A stretch of DNA of 9,583 bases from Eubacteriales bacterium (GCA_030529125.1 JAUMXP010000054.1:1-9583), one strand, 5' to 3'; numbered from the stretch's first letter, positions 1 to 5,821 are shown. The notes: generated from the letters alone by a model not told the origin. Translations and numbers: made by a program.

Positions 1-246
1 AACATTTAAGATGATTTCGGTTACATCTTCTTTAACACCCGGAATTGTTGAAAATTCGTGAAGAACGCCGTCAATCTTGATAGATGTAACGGCACAACCC
101 TCGAGTGATGAAAGGAGAACACGTCTTAAGCTGTTGCCCAATGTGTTACCAAAACCACGTTCGAGTGGCTCAACGACAAATCTGCCGTATTTTCCGTCTG
201 CTGATAACTCTTCAGTTTCGATTCTTGGTTTTTCTATCTCTATCAT
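1..246 (-). CDS. rpoA: RNA polymerase subunit alpha, N-terminal part (cut by window edge)
   Basis: This encodes the alpha subunit of DNA-directed RNA polymerase, whose N-terminal domain dimerises and starts assembly of the beta and beta' subunits. Only the first 82 codons are present; the gene runs off the left edge. The visible protein begins MIEIEKPRIETEE. It carries the highly conserved alpha-NTD segment around residues 26-50 (EPLERGFGNTLGNSLRRVLL), followed by the typical stretch ending STIPGVKEDVTEIILN at residues 66-81. The ATG at 246-244 follows GGAGGA (260-255) with an 8-base spacer. It is the last gene of the cluster in this window, 75 bases after rpsD. That spacer contains two small inverted repeats, annotated separately. 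rplQ (L17) would be expected next outside the window, by analogy with other alpha clusters. Identification is firm from the conserved motif. Confidence 0.97.
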   Translation of the reverse strand, partial: MIEIEKPRIETEELSADGKYGRFVVEPLERGFGNTLGNSLRRVLLSSLEGCAVTSIKIDGVLHEFSTIPGVKEDVTEIILNV

Positions 247-268
247 TAGTTAATTCCTCCTTTAATCT

Positions 269-312
269 TTAACAGTATGAGCACTGTCAAGCTTTGATTG
301 ATCTTACGATCA
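269..312 (-). promoter_or_regulatory. Two tandem hairpins in the rpsD-rpoA spacer
   Basis: The 75-base spacer between rpsD and rpoA holds two inverted repeats. The first in transcription order is TGATC / GATCA around the tetraloop GTAA (312-299), a GNRA-type loop 9 bases after the rpsD stop. The second has arms UUGACAGU and ACUGUUAA around loop GCUCAU (290-269), and ends 8 bases before the rpoA Shine-Dalgarno. One pair of the second stem is G-U in the minus-strand RNA but A-C on the other strand, which fits an RNA structure of this transcript. There is no U tract, so neither is an intrinsic terminator. Possible roles are control of rpoA translation or mRNA processing; this is inference. Confidence 0.4.
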
Positions 313-321
313 TCTGAAGGA

Positions 322-948
322 TTACTTAGAGTACAACTCAACGATAAGTGTCTCGTCAACGTCGAGGTCGATTTCGTCGCGCTGTGCGAAAGCAACTACC
401 TTACCTTCAAATGCACCCTGTGCAACTTCGAGATATTTTGGAACAGGTCTAGAAGCGTTTGCTTCCATAACTGCCTTGAATTTTTCACTTGAACGGCTGT
501 TCTCGCAGATAGCGATAACTTCGCCCGGCTTTGTTAAGTATGATGGAATATCAACTCTCTTGCCGTTAATTGTGAAGTGACCATGTGTTACGAGCTGTCT
601 AGCTTCAGCGTGTGAAGAAGCCCAACCCATTCTGTAAACTGTGTTGTCAAGACGGCTTTCTAAGATAGCGAGTAAAGCTTCACCAGTTTTACCCTCTTTC
701 TTTTCTGCTAAGCCATAGTATTTTCTGAACTGGCTCTCGAGTACACCGTAGTAACGCTTTGTCATCTGCTTAGCTCTAAGCTGAAGACCGTACTCTGAGC
801 TCTTCTTACGACCCTGACCGTGCTGACCAGGTGCGTAAGCTCTACGTGCGATTGCACACTTGTCTGAATAGCATCTCTCGCCTTTTAAGAAGAGCTTCTT
901 GCCCTCTCTGCGGCACTGTCTGCATACAGCTCCTGTATATCTAGCCAT
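322..948 (-). CDS. rpsD: 30S ribosomal protein S4 (uS4), zinc-binding form
   Basis: S4 is a primary binder of the 5' domain of 16S rRNA and helps start 30S assembly. In some bacteria it also represses its own operon. The 208-residue product has the usual length. The N-terminal region has four cysteines (C9, C12, C26, C31) in the spacing of the zinc-containing S4 known from Thermus, followed by RRAYAPGQHGQGRKK. The S4 RNA-binding domain lies around residues 90-155 (LESRLDNTVYRMGWASSHAEARQLVTHGH, split over residues 86-114). The ATG at 948-946 follows AGGAGGT (963-957). It sits 21 bases after rpsK and 75 bases before rpoA. Its place inside the alpha cluster is typical of Clostridia and many other bacteria but not of Bacillus subtilis. 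Stop is TAA. Confidence 0.98.
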   Translation of the reverse strand: MARYTGAVCRQCRREGKKLFLKGERCYSDKCAIARRAYAPGQHGQGRKKSSEYGLQLRAKQMTKRYYGVLESQFRKYYGLAEKKEGKTGEALLAILESRLDNTVYRMGWASSHAEARQLVTHGHFTINGKRVDIPSYLTKPGEVIAICENSRSSEKFKAVMEANASRPVPKYLEVAQGAFEGKVVAFAQRDEIDLDVDETLIVELYSK

Positions 949-969
949 AGATTTTTACCTCCTATTTCT

Positions 970-1368
970 TTAGACACGTCTTCTCTTTGGAGGACGACAT
1001 CCGTTGTGAGGAATTGGAGTAACGTCTTTGATCATTGTTACTTCAAGACCTGCTGTCTGTAATGCTCTGATAGCTGCCTCACGGCCCTGACCAGGACCCT
1101 TAACGAAAACTTCTACTGACTTGAGGCCGTGCTCCATAGCAGCCTTTGCTGCTGTTTCAGCTGCTGACTGAGCAGCGAATGGAGTAGACTTTCTTGAACC
1201 TCTAAATCCGAGTTCGCCGGCACTTGCCCATGAAATCGCATTACCCTGTGTATCAGAAATAGTAACGATTGTGTTGTTAAATGTTGACTGAATATGTGCA
1301 CTGCCTTTTTCGATATTCTTTCTCTCGCGGCGGCGACGTACAGCCTTCTTTGCTGTTTTAACTGCCAT
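970..1368 (-). CDS. rpsK: 30S ribosomal protein S11 (uS11)
   Basis: S11 lies on the platform of the small subunit, contacts 16S rRNA near the E site and partners S18 and S21. The 132-residue product has a basic N-terminus with RRRRERKN (11-18). It then shows the family core GSAHIQSTFNNTIVTI (22-37), SWASAGELGFRGSRKSTPFAAQ (46-67) and the C-terminal hallmark DVTPIPHNGCRPPKRRRV (115-132). Length is normal. The ATG at 1368-1366 follows GGGAGGG (1383-1377), which begins directly at the rpsM stop, so the junction reads TAAGGGAGGG. It is 15 bases after rpsM and 21 bases before rpsD. The Asn-Gly at 122-123 matches the site known to form isoaspartate in the Escherichia coli protein, as I recall. Confidence 0.98.
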   Translation of the reverse strand: MAVKTAKKAVRRRRERKNIEKGSAHIQSTFNNTIVTISDTQGNAISWASAGELGFRGSRKSTPFAAQSAAETAAKAAMEHGLKSVEVFVKGPGQGREAAIRALQTAGLEVTMIKDVTPIPHNGCRPPKRRRV

Positions 1369-1383
1369 TTACTATGCCCTCCC

Positions 1384-1752
1384 TTACTTCTTCTTGTTGG
1401 CCATTGTCTTACGTGGGCCTTTACGGGTACGAGCGTTTGTCTTAGAACGCTGACCTCTTACTGGCAGGTTCTTTCTGTGACGAAGGCCACGATAACTGCC
1501 AATTTCGATAAGTCTCTTGATGTCAAAAGCAACGTCTCTTCTGAGGTCACCTTCAACGCGACAGTTATGGTCAATATATTCTCTTAATTTAGAAACATCT
1601 TCTTCTGTGAGATCTCTGACACGAGTGTCAGGATTAACACCAGTTGCAGCAATAATGTCTGTTGCAGTTTTTCTTCCAATACCATAGATGTATGTGAGAC
1701 CGATCTCAACTCTTTTATCTCTTGGTAAGTCTACACCTGCTATACGAGCCAT
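1384..1752 (-). CDS. rpsM: 30S ribosomal protein S13 (uS13)
   Basis: S13 sits in the head of the small subunit, touches the P-site tRNA and forms intersubunit bridges with L5 and 23S rRNA. The 122-residue product starts MARIAGVDLPRDKRVEIGLTY, the standard family N-terminus. It continues with the helix-two-turn-helix region GIGRKTATDIIAATGV (24-39), then YRGLRHRKNLPVRGQRSKTN (89-108) and a lysine-rich tail that reaches the tRNA site. The ATG at 1752-1750 follows GGAGGT (1766-1761) with an 8-base spacer. Upstream lies a 72-base spacer to rpmJ, long for this cluster. In Escherichia coli the region before rpsM is where S4 represses the alpha operon, so the spacer here is of interest. Stop is TAA. 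Confidence 0.98.
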   Translation of the reverse strand: MARIAGVDLPRDKRVEIGLTYIYGIGRKTATDIIAATGVNPDTRVRDLTEEDVSKLREYIDHNCRVEGDLRRDVAFDIKRLIEIGSYRGLRHRKNLPVRGQRSKTNARTRKGPRKTMANKKK

Positions 1753-1767
1753 TTAATTGCACCTCCA

Positions 1768-1806
1768 TTTAAATTTAAAATCAATAGTGACTTCGGATAA
1801 ACCGAA
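1768..1806 (-). promoter_or_regulatory. Small hairpin and AT-rich palindrome in rpmJ-rpsM spacer
   Basis: The 72 bases between rpmJ and rpsM contain a 5-bp inverted repeat, TTCGG / CCGAA with loop TTTAT (1806-1792). It is followed by the 12-base AT palindrome TTTAAATTTAAA (1779-1768), which sits directly against the rpsM Shine-Dalgarno (1766-1761). No U tract follows the hairpin, so it does not look like a terminator. A control element for rpsM and the genes after it is possible, by position only; the stem is short and could be chance. Confidence 0.3.
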
Positions 1807-1824
1807 TGTAAATAGTTTTGTGTA

Positions 1825-1938
1825 TTAGCCCTGACGCTGTTTGTGCTTAGGGTTCTCGCAGATTACCATAATTTTACCTTTTCTCTTGATAACCTTGCAC
1901 TTTTCACAAATTTTCTTTACTGAAGGTCTGACTTTCAT
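1825..1938 (-). CDS. rpmJ: 50S ribosomal protein L36 (bL36), zinc-ribbon form
   Basis: L36 is the smallest large-subunit protein and helps organise 23S rRNA near the base of the stalk. The gene encodes 37 residues, the standard length for the zinc form, beginning MKVRPSVKKICEKCK and ending CENPKHKQRQG. The ligands C11, C14, C27 and H32 match the known L36 zinc ribbon. The ATG at 1938-1936 has only a modest, distant Shine-Dalgarno (AAAGGA, 1955-1950, 11 bases away). A three-codon open frame, ATG ATT AAA TAA, begins at 1949 and its stop overlaps the rpmJ start as TAATG, so coupling is possible. The gene lies 53 bases after infA and 72 bases before rpsM. Stop is TAA. Confidence 0.96.
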   Translation of the reverse strand: MKVRPSVKKICEKCKVIKRKGKIMVICENPKHKQRQG

Positions 1939-1991
1939 TATTTAATCATTCCTTTCCCTTAGTAATAAATAAAATTAATATGATTTAGAGA

Positions 1992-2210
1992 TTACTTAGA
2001 TCTCCATGTGATTCTGCCTCGTGTCAAATCATACGGTGACATCTCAACAGTAACCTTGTCGCCAGGTAAGATACGAATAAAGTTCATTCGAAGTTTACCG
2101 GAAATAACAGCAAGGATTTTATGACCGTTAGGGAGTTCTACGTTGAACTGAGCATTTGGCAGTGCTTCTGTAACTGTACCTTCGATTTCGATAACGTCTT
2201 GCTTAGACAT
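1992..2210 (-). CDS. infA: Translation initiation factor IF-1
   Basis: IF-1 binds the A site of the 30S subunit during initiation and supports IF-2 and IF-3. The 72-residue product has the exact usual length and is a single S1/OB-fold domain. Recognisable parts are MSKQDVIEIEGTV (1-13), the LPNAQFNVELPNGH segment (17-30) and SGKLRMNFIRILPGDKV (37-53), followed by the typical SPYDLTRGRITWRSK ending. The ATG at 2210-2208 follows GGAGGA (2221-2216) with a 5-base spacer. That site lies inside the end of the KOW gene, and the two reading frames overlap by 8 bases (ATGTCTAA), so translation is probably coupled. A 53-base spacer follows before rpmJ. Confidence 0.98.
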   Translation of the reverse strand: MSKQDVIEIEGTVTEALPNAQFNVELPNGHKILAVISGKLRMNFIRILPGDKVTVEMSPYDLTRGRITWRSK

Positions 2211-2451
2211 GCTTTTCCTCCATAAAACCTTTTAAGTAGTTTTTAATCTGACGGTTAGTTGTGAAATCTTCTGCGACAGTGCTTGTCGCCTCAAGATGTA
2301 TGATATTTTTACACTTTGGACTTGTGACTTTGCGACGTTTGCCATCACAGATAAGCACTCGTCCGTTATCTAAAATATCGGTGACTACAAAGTAGCCCCC
2401 TTTGTCACGACCAGCTTTTGCTCTGACAACAGAGCCTACAACTATATCCAT
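2203..2451 (-). CDS. Small KOW-domain protein, probable RNA/ribosome-associated protein
   Basis: This encodes an 82-residue protein beginning MDIVVGSVVRAKAGRDKGGY. A KOW motif, the RNA-binding beta-barrel element shared by L24, L14e and NusG, covers about residues 3-33. The next segment is basic (DGKRRKVTSPKCKN, 36-49), and the C-terminal third is polar and probably helical (NRQIKNYLKGFMEE). Genes of this kind lie between map and infA in many Firmicutes and are annotated as L14e-like KOW proteins (Bacillus subtilis ybzG is the likely counterpart, from memory). Its exact function is not established to my knowledge. I prefer the ATG at 2451-2449 because GAGGTG (2460-2455) sits at the right distance from it. 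The in-frame GTG at 2457 is part of that Shine-Dalgarno and would give 84 residues. It starts 9 bases after map and overlaps infA by 8 bases. Confidence 0.88.
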   Translation of the reverse strand: MDIVVGSVVRAKAGRDKGGYFVVTDILDNGRVLICDGKRRKVTSPKCKNIIHLEATSTVAEDFTTNRQIKNYLKGFMEEKHV

Positions 2452-2460
2452 ATCCACCTC

Positions 2461-3213
2461 TTAATCAGGCAATGTAAGAATCATTGGCCCGTCTGGTGTT
2501 ATAGCAATGGTGTGCTCAAAATGTGCCGACAATGAACCGTCAACGGTTACAACTGTCCACTCATCATCAAGCACTCTGACACGATGGTCGCCCATATTAA
2601 TCATAGGTTCTATAGCCAGTGTCATACCTGGAATCAGTCGCACTCCTCTGTGAGGAGTACCGAAATTTGGTACGCTTGGTTCTTCGTGCAGTTTCGCACC
2701 TACGCCGTGGCCGACGTAATCTCGTACCACCGAGTAACTGCGAGCTTCGGTATACTCTTGCACAGCAGCAGATATATCGCCTACGCGATTACCGGCTACC
2801 GCCTGTTTAATCCCCATGAAAAGACTTTCTTTAGTAGCATCAAGGAGAGCTTGTGCTTCCTTAGTGATGTCGCCACACGCAAAAGTGTAGGCATTATCAC
2901 CGTGATAACCATTTAAGAAAGCACCAACATCAACACTGACGATGTCGCCTTCTTTTAAGATTGTCTTTTTGCTCGGTATACCATGGATAACCACATTATT
3001 GACAGAGATACACGCAGAAGCCGGGAATCCGCCATAACCGAGGAACGAAGGGGTTGCCCCCTGTTCCTCGATGTATTTACGGACTATGGTGTCAATCTCA
3101 TAGGTTGACACACCAGGCTCAATAGCCTCACCTGCTAAGCGTAATGCTCTGGCAGATAACTTGCACGCGTCCTGCATCTGTCTTATTTCGCGTGCAGTCT
3201 TGATAACTATCAT
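2461..3213 (-). CDS. map: Methionine aminopeptidase, type I
   Basis: Map removes the initiator methionine from new proteins whose second residue is small; it is a cytoplasmic dinuclear metallopeptidase. The 250-residue product has the normal length of a short type I bacterial enzyme without an N-terminal zinc extension. The five metal ligands are visible: D95 (VSVDVG), D106 (YHGDNAYTF), H169 (VGHGVG), E202 (AIEPM) and E233 (HFEHT). Active-site histidines H77 (VIHGIP) and H176 (KLHEEP) are also present. The ATG at 3213-3211 is 2 bases after the adk stop. Its GAGG site (3224-3221) is inside adk, which suggests coupled translation. The pairing with adk, after secY, is common in Gram-positive spc clusters. 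Stop is TAA. Confidence 0.98.
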   Translation of the reverse strand: MIVIKTAREIRQMQDACKLSARALRLAGEAIEPGVSTYEIDTIVRKYIEEQGATPSFLGYGGFPASACISVNNVVIHGIPSKKTILKEGDIVSVDVGAFLNGYHGDNAYTFACGDITKEAQALLDATKESLFMGIKQAVAGNRVGDISAAVQEYTEARSYSVVRDYVGHGVGAKLHEEPSVPNFGTPHRGVRLIPGMTLAIEPMINMGDHRVRVLDDEWTVVTVDGSLSAHFEHTIAITPDGPMILTLPD

Positions 3214-3215
3214 GC

Positions 3216-3848
3216 TTAAGCCTCTAATGCTACCATTGTGAGAGCTGTAGTTTCATCGACCTTACCCTGGCCGAATACTACTGAGAGCTTACCCTGAGCT
3301 TCATAGTAGCCCTTGAGTGGCTCTGTCTCACTGTGGTAGATTTCAAGACGAGCTTTAACAGTATCAATCTGGTCATCCTTACGCTGAATAAGGGCGCCTG
3401 TGCAATCATCGCAGATGCCATCCACTCTTGGCTTTAAGTCAACAATGTGGTATGGTCTTCCGCATTTCTCACATACGCGGCGTCCGGACAGTCTGGTGAC
3501 AATAACATCGTCAGATACTTCGATATCGATTACCTTGTCGATTCTAACACCCATTTCGTCCAGAGCCTCGGCCTGTGGAATGGTTCTTGGGAAGCCATCA
3601 AGAATGAAACCATTCTGACAGTCATCGTTCTGCAGTCTGTCCTTGATGATGCCGATAACAACATCGTCAGGAACAAGCTTGCCGGAATCGATATATGACT
3701 TAGCTTTAAGACCCATTTCTGTACCGCTTCTCAGCGCTTCTCTGATAATATTACCAGTCGAAATCTGGGGAATATTCAAACGTTCACTGATGACAGCAGC
3801 TTGTGTGCCTTTACCTGCACCAGGAGCGCCTAATAGAATAAGATTCAT
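3216..3848 (-). CDS. adk: Adenylate kinase with zinc-binding LID
   Basis: Adenylate kinase interconverts ATP plus AMP and two ADP, keeping adenine nucleotides in balance in the cytoplasm. The 210-residue product is a long-form enzyme. The P-loop GAPGAGKG is at residues 7-14, the NMP-binding part STGNIIREA at 30-38, and FILDGFPRT at 81-89. The LID domain carries four cysteines (C126, C129, C146, C149) for a structural zinc, as in many Gram-positive enzymes. In the NMP-binding motif the common STGD is STGN here; I believe this also occurs in relatives, so it is not evidence of damage. The ATG at 3848-3846 follows AAGGAG (3861-3856) with a 7-base spacer. It is 20 bases after secY and 2 bases before map. 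Confidence 0.98.
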   Translation of the reverse strand: MNLILLGAPGAGKGTQAAVISERLNIPQISTGNIIREALRSGTEMGLKAKSYIDSGKLVPDDVVIGIIKDRLQNDDCQNGFILDGFPRTIPQAEALDEMGVRIDKVIDIEVSDDVIVTRLSGRRVCEKCGRPYHIVDLKPRVDGICDDCTGALIQRKDDQIDTVKARLEIYHSETEPLKGYYEAQGKLSVVFGQGKVDETTALTMVALEA

Positions 3849-3868
3849 AATCCTGCTCCTTATTACGC

Positions 3869-5194
3869 TTAGTCAAGAAATCCTTTGTAATGACGCATCA
3901 TCATCTGTGACTCAAGCTGTTTAACAGTATCGAGAGCAACACCAACGATAATGATTACTGATGTACCGCCCATTGAAAGTCCCTGAAGGTTTGTTGCACT
4001 TGAATAAACGATAGGGAGAATAGCGATCAATGCGAGGAACAATGCGCCGATGAGTGTGATTCTTGACAGAATCTTTGCAATAAAGTCAGCGGTAGGTCTA
4101 CCTGGACGAATACCAGGGATAGTACCGTTGTTCTGTTTGAGATTGTTAGCCATCTCAATTGGATTATACTGAATAGCTGTATAGAAGTATGCAAACATCA
4201 GTATCAATAAGAAGTAAAGTACTGAGTATAACCAGCCTGTTGGGCTAAGAGCCTCGAAGAAGCCTGCCCAGAAACCGCCAGCTTCTGGTTCCCAGAACAT
4301 TGTGATTGTACTTGGGATAGAAAGAATTGAAGAAGCGAAGATGATTGGCATAACGCCGCCTAAAGTAACCTTGATTGGAAGGTGTGTAGACTGGCCGCCG
4401 TACATCTTTCTGCCAACAACTTTCTTTGCATACTGTACAGGAAGTCTTCTTTCTGCATCCTGCATGAATGTGATGATCCAGATAACTGCAAGGAACAGCA
4501 CAACCCAAATAGGAATAGTAAAGAGGACAGCTCTGCTAGCACCCTCAGCGAGACCACCCCTGAAGTAAGTAACAAGAATGTCAACTGTGTAAGGAAGTCT
4601 TGCGATAATACCAGCAAAGAGGAGCATTGAGATACCGTTACCGATACCCTTTTTATTAATCTGTTCGCCGAGCCACATGATAAGAGCAGTACCTGCTGTG
4701 AAACAGAGGATAATAACAATAGCTGCAAATAACATTGATACGCTCTCGGTCTTAACTATGCCAGAAGCTTTGAGGTAGAAGAAGAATGCTGTACCCTGGA
4801 CAAGACCAAGAATTACTGTTACATAACGAGTAATTGTAGCGATTTTCTTTCTGCCGTCTTCGCCTTCTTTTGAAAGTCTTTCAAGAGGAGGGATAGCAAC
4901 ACACAAAAGCTGCATAATGATGGAGCTGTTGATGTATGGTGTAATACCCATAGCGAAGATTGTTGCGTTAGCTAACGCACCACCGGACATAGTGTTCATA
5001 TATGCAAGGAATGAATCAGCGCCTTCTGCACCTACCTGAGTAAGTGGTTTCATAGCTTCTGAGAGAGCCTGCATATCGAGGAATGGAACAGGGATAACTG
5101 AACCAACTCTGAACAGAACGATAATTAATAATGTAAATAAAATTTTCTTTCTAAGGTCAGGAATAGACCATGCGTTTCTAATTGTTTTAAACAA
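3869..5194 (-). CDS. secY: Protein translocase channel subunit SecY
   Basis: SecY is the ten-helix channel of the SecYEG complex, which exports or inserts proteins at the cytoplasmic membrane with SecA or the ribosome. The 441-residue product has ten plausible membrane segments, near 17-37, 76-101, 122-142, 151-175, 186-206, 222-243, 278-300, 322-342, 376-398 and 409-428. Family marks include TPYINSSIIMQLL (85-97), KGIGNGISMLLF (182-193), the SecA/ribosome-contacting loop MQDAERRLPVQYAKK (244-258), GIRPGRPTADFI (361-372) and the C-terminal DTVKQLESQMMMRHYKGFL. The start is TTG at 5194-5192, directly after the rplO stop (TAATTG). It is supported by GAGGTGG (5206-5200) and by the canonical N-terminus MFKTIRNAW. 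A 19-base palindrome covers this junction. Confidence 0.97.
   Translation of the reverse strand: MFKTIRNAWSIPDLRKKILFTLLIIVLFRVGSVIPVPFLDMQALSEAMKPLTQVGAEGADSFLAYMNTMSGGALANATIFAMGITPYINSSIIMQLLCVAIPPLERLSKEGEDGRKKIATITRYVTVILGLVQGTAFFFYLKASGIVKTESVSMLFAAIVIILCFTAGTALIMWLGEQINKKGIGNGISMLLFAGIIARLPYTVDILVTYFRGGLAEGASRAVLFTIPIWVVLFLAVIWIITFMQDAERRLPVQYAKKVVGRKMYGGQSTHLPIKVTLGGVMPIIFASSILSIPSTITMFWEPEAGGFWAGFFEALSPTGWLYSVLYFLLILMFAYFYTAIQYNPIEMANNLKQNNGTIPGIRPGRPTADFIAKILSRITLIGALFLALIAILPIVYSSATNLQGLSMGGTSVIIIVGVALDTVKQLESQMMMRHYKGFLD
4964..4979. repeat. 16-base perfect palindrome inside secY
   Basis: TGCGTTAGCTAACGCA reads the same on both strands. It lies in secY over codons for residues 73-77 and parts of their neighbours (GALANA, near the start of the second membrane segment). 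As RNA it could form a 6-bp stem with a 4-base loop. No function is apparent and it may be a by-product of codon choice. Confidence 0.5.
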
Positions 5195-5197
5195 TTA
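5179..5197 (-). promoter_or_regulatory. Palindrome spanning rplO stop and secY TTG start
   Basis: The arms TAATTGTTT and AAACAATTA flank a single central base, giving a perfect 19-base inverted repeat. In the minus-strand RNA this can fold as an 8-bp, mostly A-U stem with a 3-base loop. The left arm consists of the rplO stop codon, the secY TTG start codon and the next codon. A ribosome ending rplO would have to open it, so it could make secY translation depend on rplO. That role is inferred from position only. Confidence 0.4.
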
Positions 5198-5635
5198 AAC
5201 CACCTCAGCCTTTCCGCCAGCAGCCTCGATCTTTGCCTTAGCAGCTTCAGAATAAGCTGAAACCTTAACAGTAAGCTTCTTTGTAAGATTACCGTTTGAA
5301 AGAATCTTAACGCCGTCAAAAGAATTCTTAACAACGCCTGCTTCAACGAGAGCAGCAATATCAACTACTGCACCGTCTTCGAACTTGTTGAGAGTACCCA
5401 CGTTAACTGAAACAATGTTCTTTGCGAAAATGTTGTTAAAGCCACGTTTTGGGAGACGTCTCTGTAAAGGCATCTGGCCGCCTTCAAAGCCGACACGCAT
5501 GCCCTTGCCAGATCTAGCCTTCTGACCCTTATGGCCCTTACCGGCTGTTTTACCCTGGCCTGAACCGTGTCCTCTACCGATTCTCTTAACAGACTTCTTT
5601 GAGCCCTCAACCGGTGAAAGTTCATGCAACTTCAT
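5195..5635 (-). CDS. rplO: 50S ribosomal protein L15 (uL15)
   Basis: L15 is a late-assembling large-subunit protein that threads a long basic, glycine-rich arm through 23S rRNA. The 146-residue product has the family length and layout. It begins MKLHELSPVEGSKKSVKRIG, then has the Gly/Lys/Arg-rich arm RGHGSGQGKTAGKGHKGQKA (21-40), the marker GFEGGQMPLQRRLPKRGF (49-66), and a C-terminal alpha/beta domain ending KIEAAGGKAEVV. The ATG at 5635-5633 follows AAGGAGGTG. That site begins in the rpmD stop (TAAGGAGG), with about 10 bases to the start. Its stop codon directly abuts the secY TTG start. Stop is TAA. Confidence 0.98.
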   Translation of the reverse strand: MKLHELSPVEGSKKSVKRIGRGHGSGQGKTAGKGHKGQKARSGKGMRVGFEGGQMPLQRRLPKRGFNNIFAKNIVSVNVGTLNKFEDGAVVDIAALVEAGVVKNSFDGVKILSNGNLTKKLTVKVSAYSEAAKAKIEAAGGKAEVV

Positions 5636-5650
5636 ACTTCTCGCACCTCC

Positions 5651-5821
5651 TTAGTTTTCTTCAACCACTACGAGGTGGATAATCTTAGATACCTTACCCT
5701 GTGTAGAAGCGTTATCCGGCTGAACTGTTACATCGCCGATCTTCTTGAGTCCGAGGGAATGAGCAGTTGCAATCTGGTCCTTCTTAGAACCGATTAAGCT
5801 CTTAACTAACTTAATTTTCAT
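5651..5821 (-). CDS. rpmD: 50S ribosomal protein L30 (uL30)
   Basis: L30 is a small protein of the large subunit that binds 23S rRNA near the central protuberance side. Reading the minus strand gives 56 residues, MKIKLVKSLIGSKKDQIATA at the start and KVSKIIHLVVVEEN at the end. The family signatures are the opening LVKSLIG, the SKKDQIATAHSLGLKKIGD region (12-30) and the conserved VQPDNASTQGKV (33-44). Length is as expected for bacterial L30. The ATG at 5821-5819 follows GGGAGG (5836-5831), 9 bases away, which begins at the rpsE stop (TAAGGGAGG). Gaps are 15 bases on each side, to rpsE and rplO. The position between rpsE and rplO is the standard one. Confidence 0.96.
   Translation of the reverse strand: MKIKLVKSLIGSKKDQIATAHSLGLKKIGDVTVQPDNASTQGKVSKIIHLVVVEEN

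Noticed and set aside
262..290. Possible promoter for rpoA (TTGACA at 290-285 in the minus strand)
   Set aside because: At 17 bases the -10 position reads GATTAA, only 3 of 6 matches, and transcription would begin in or next to the rpoA Shine-Dalgarno. The TTGACA is better explained as one arm of the hairpin.
1939..2005. Promoter or terminator in the infA-rpmJ spacer
   Set aside because: A GAGAT/ATCTC repeat spans the infA stop and the spacer is AT-rich, but the stem has 5 pairs with no U tract, and no -35/-10 pair with good spacing is visible.
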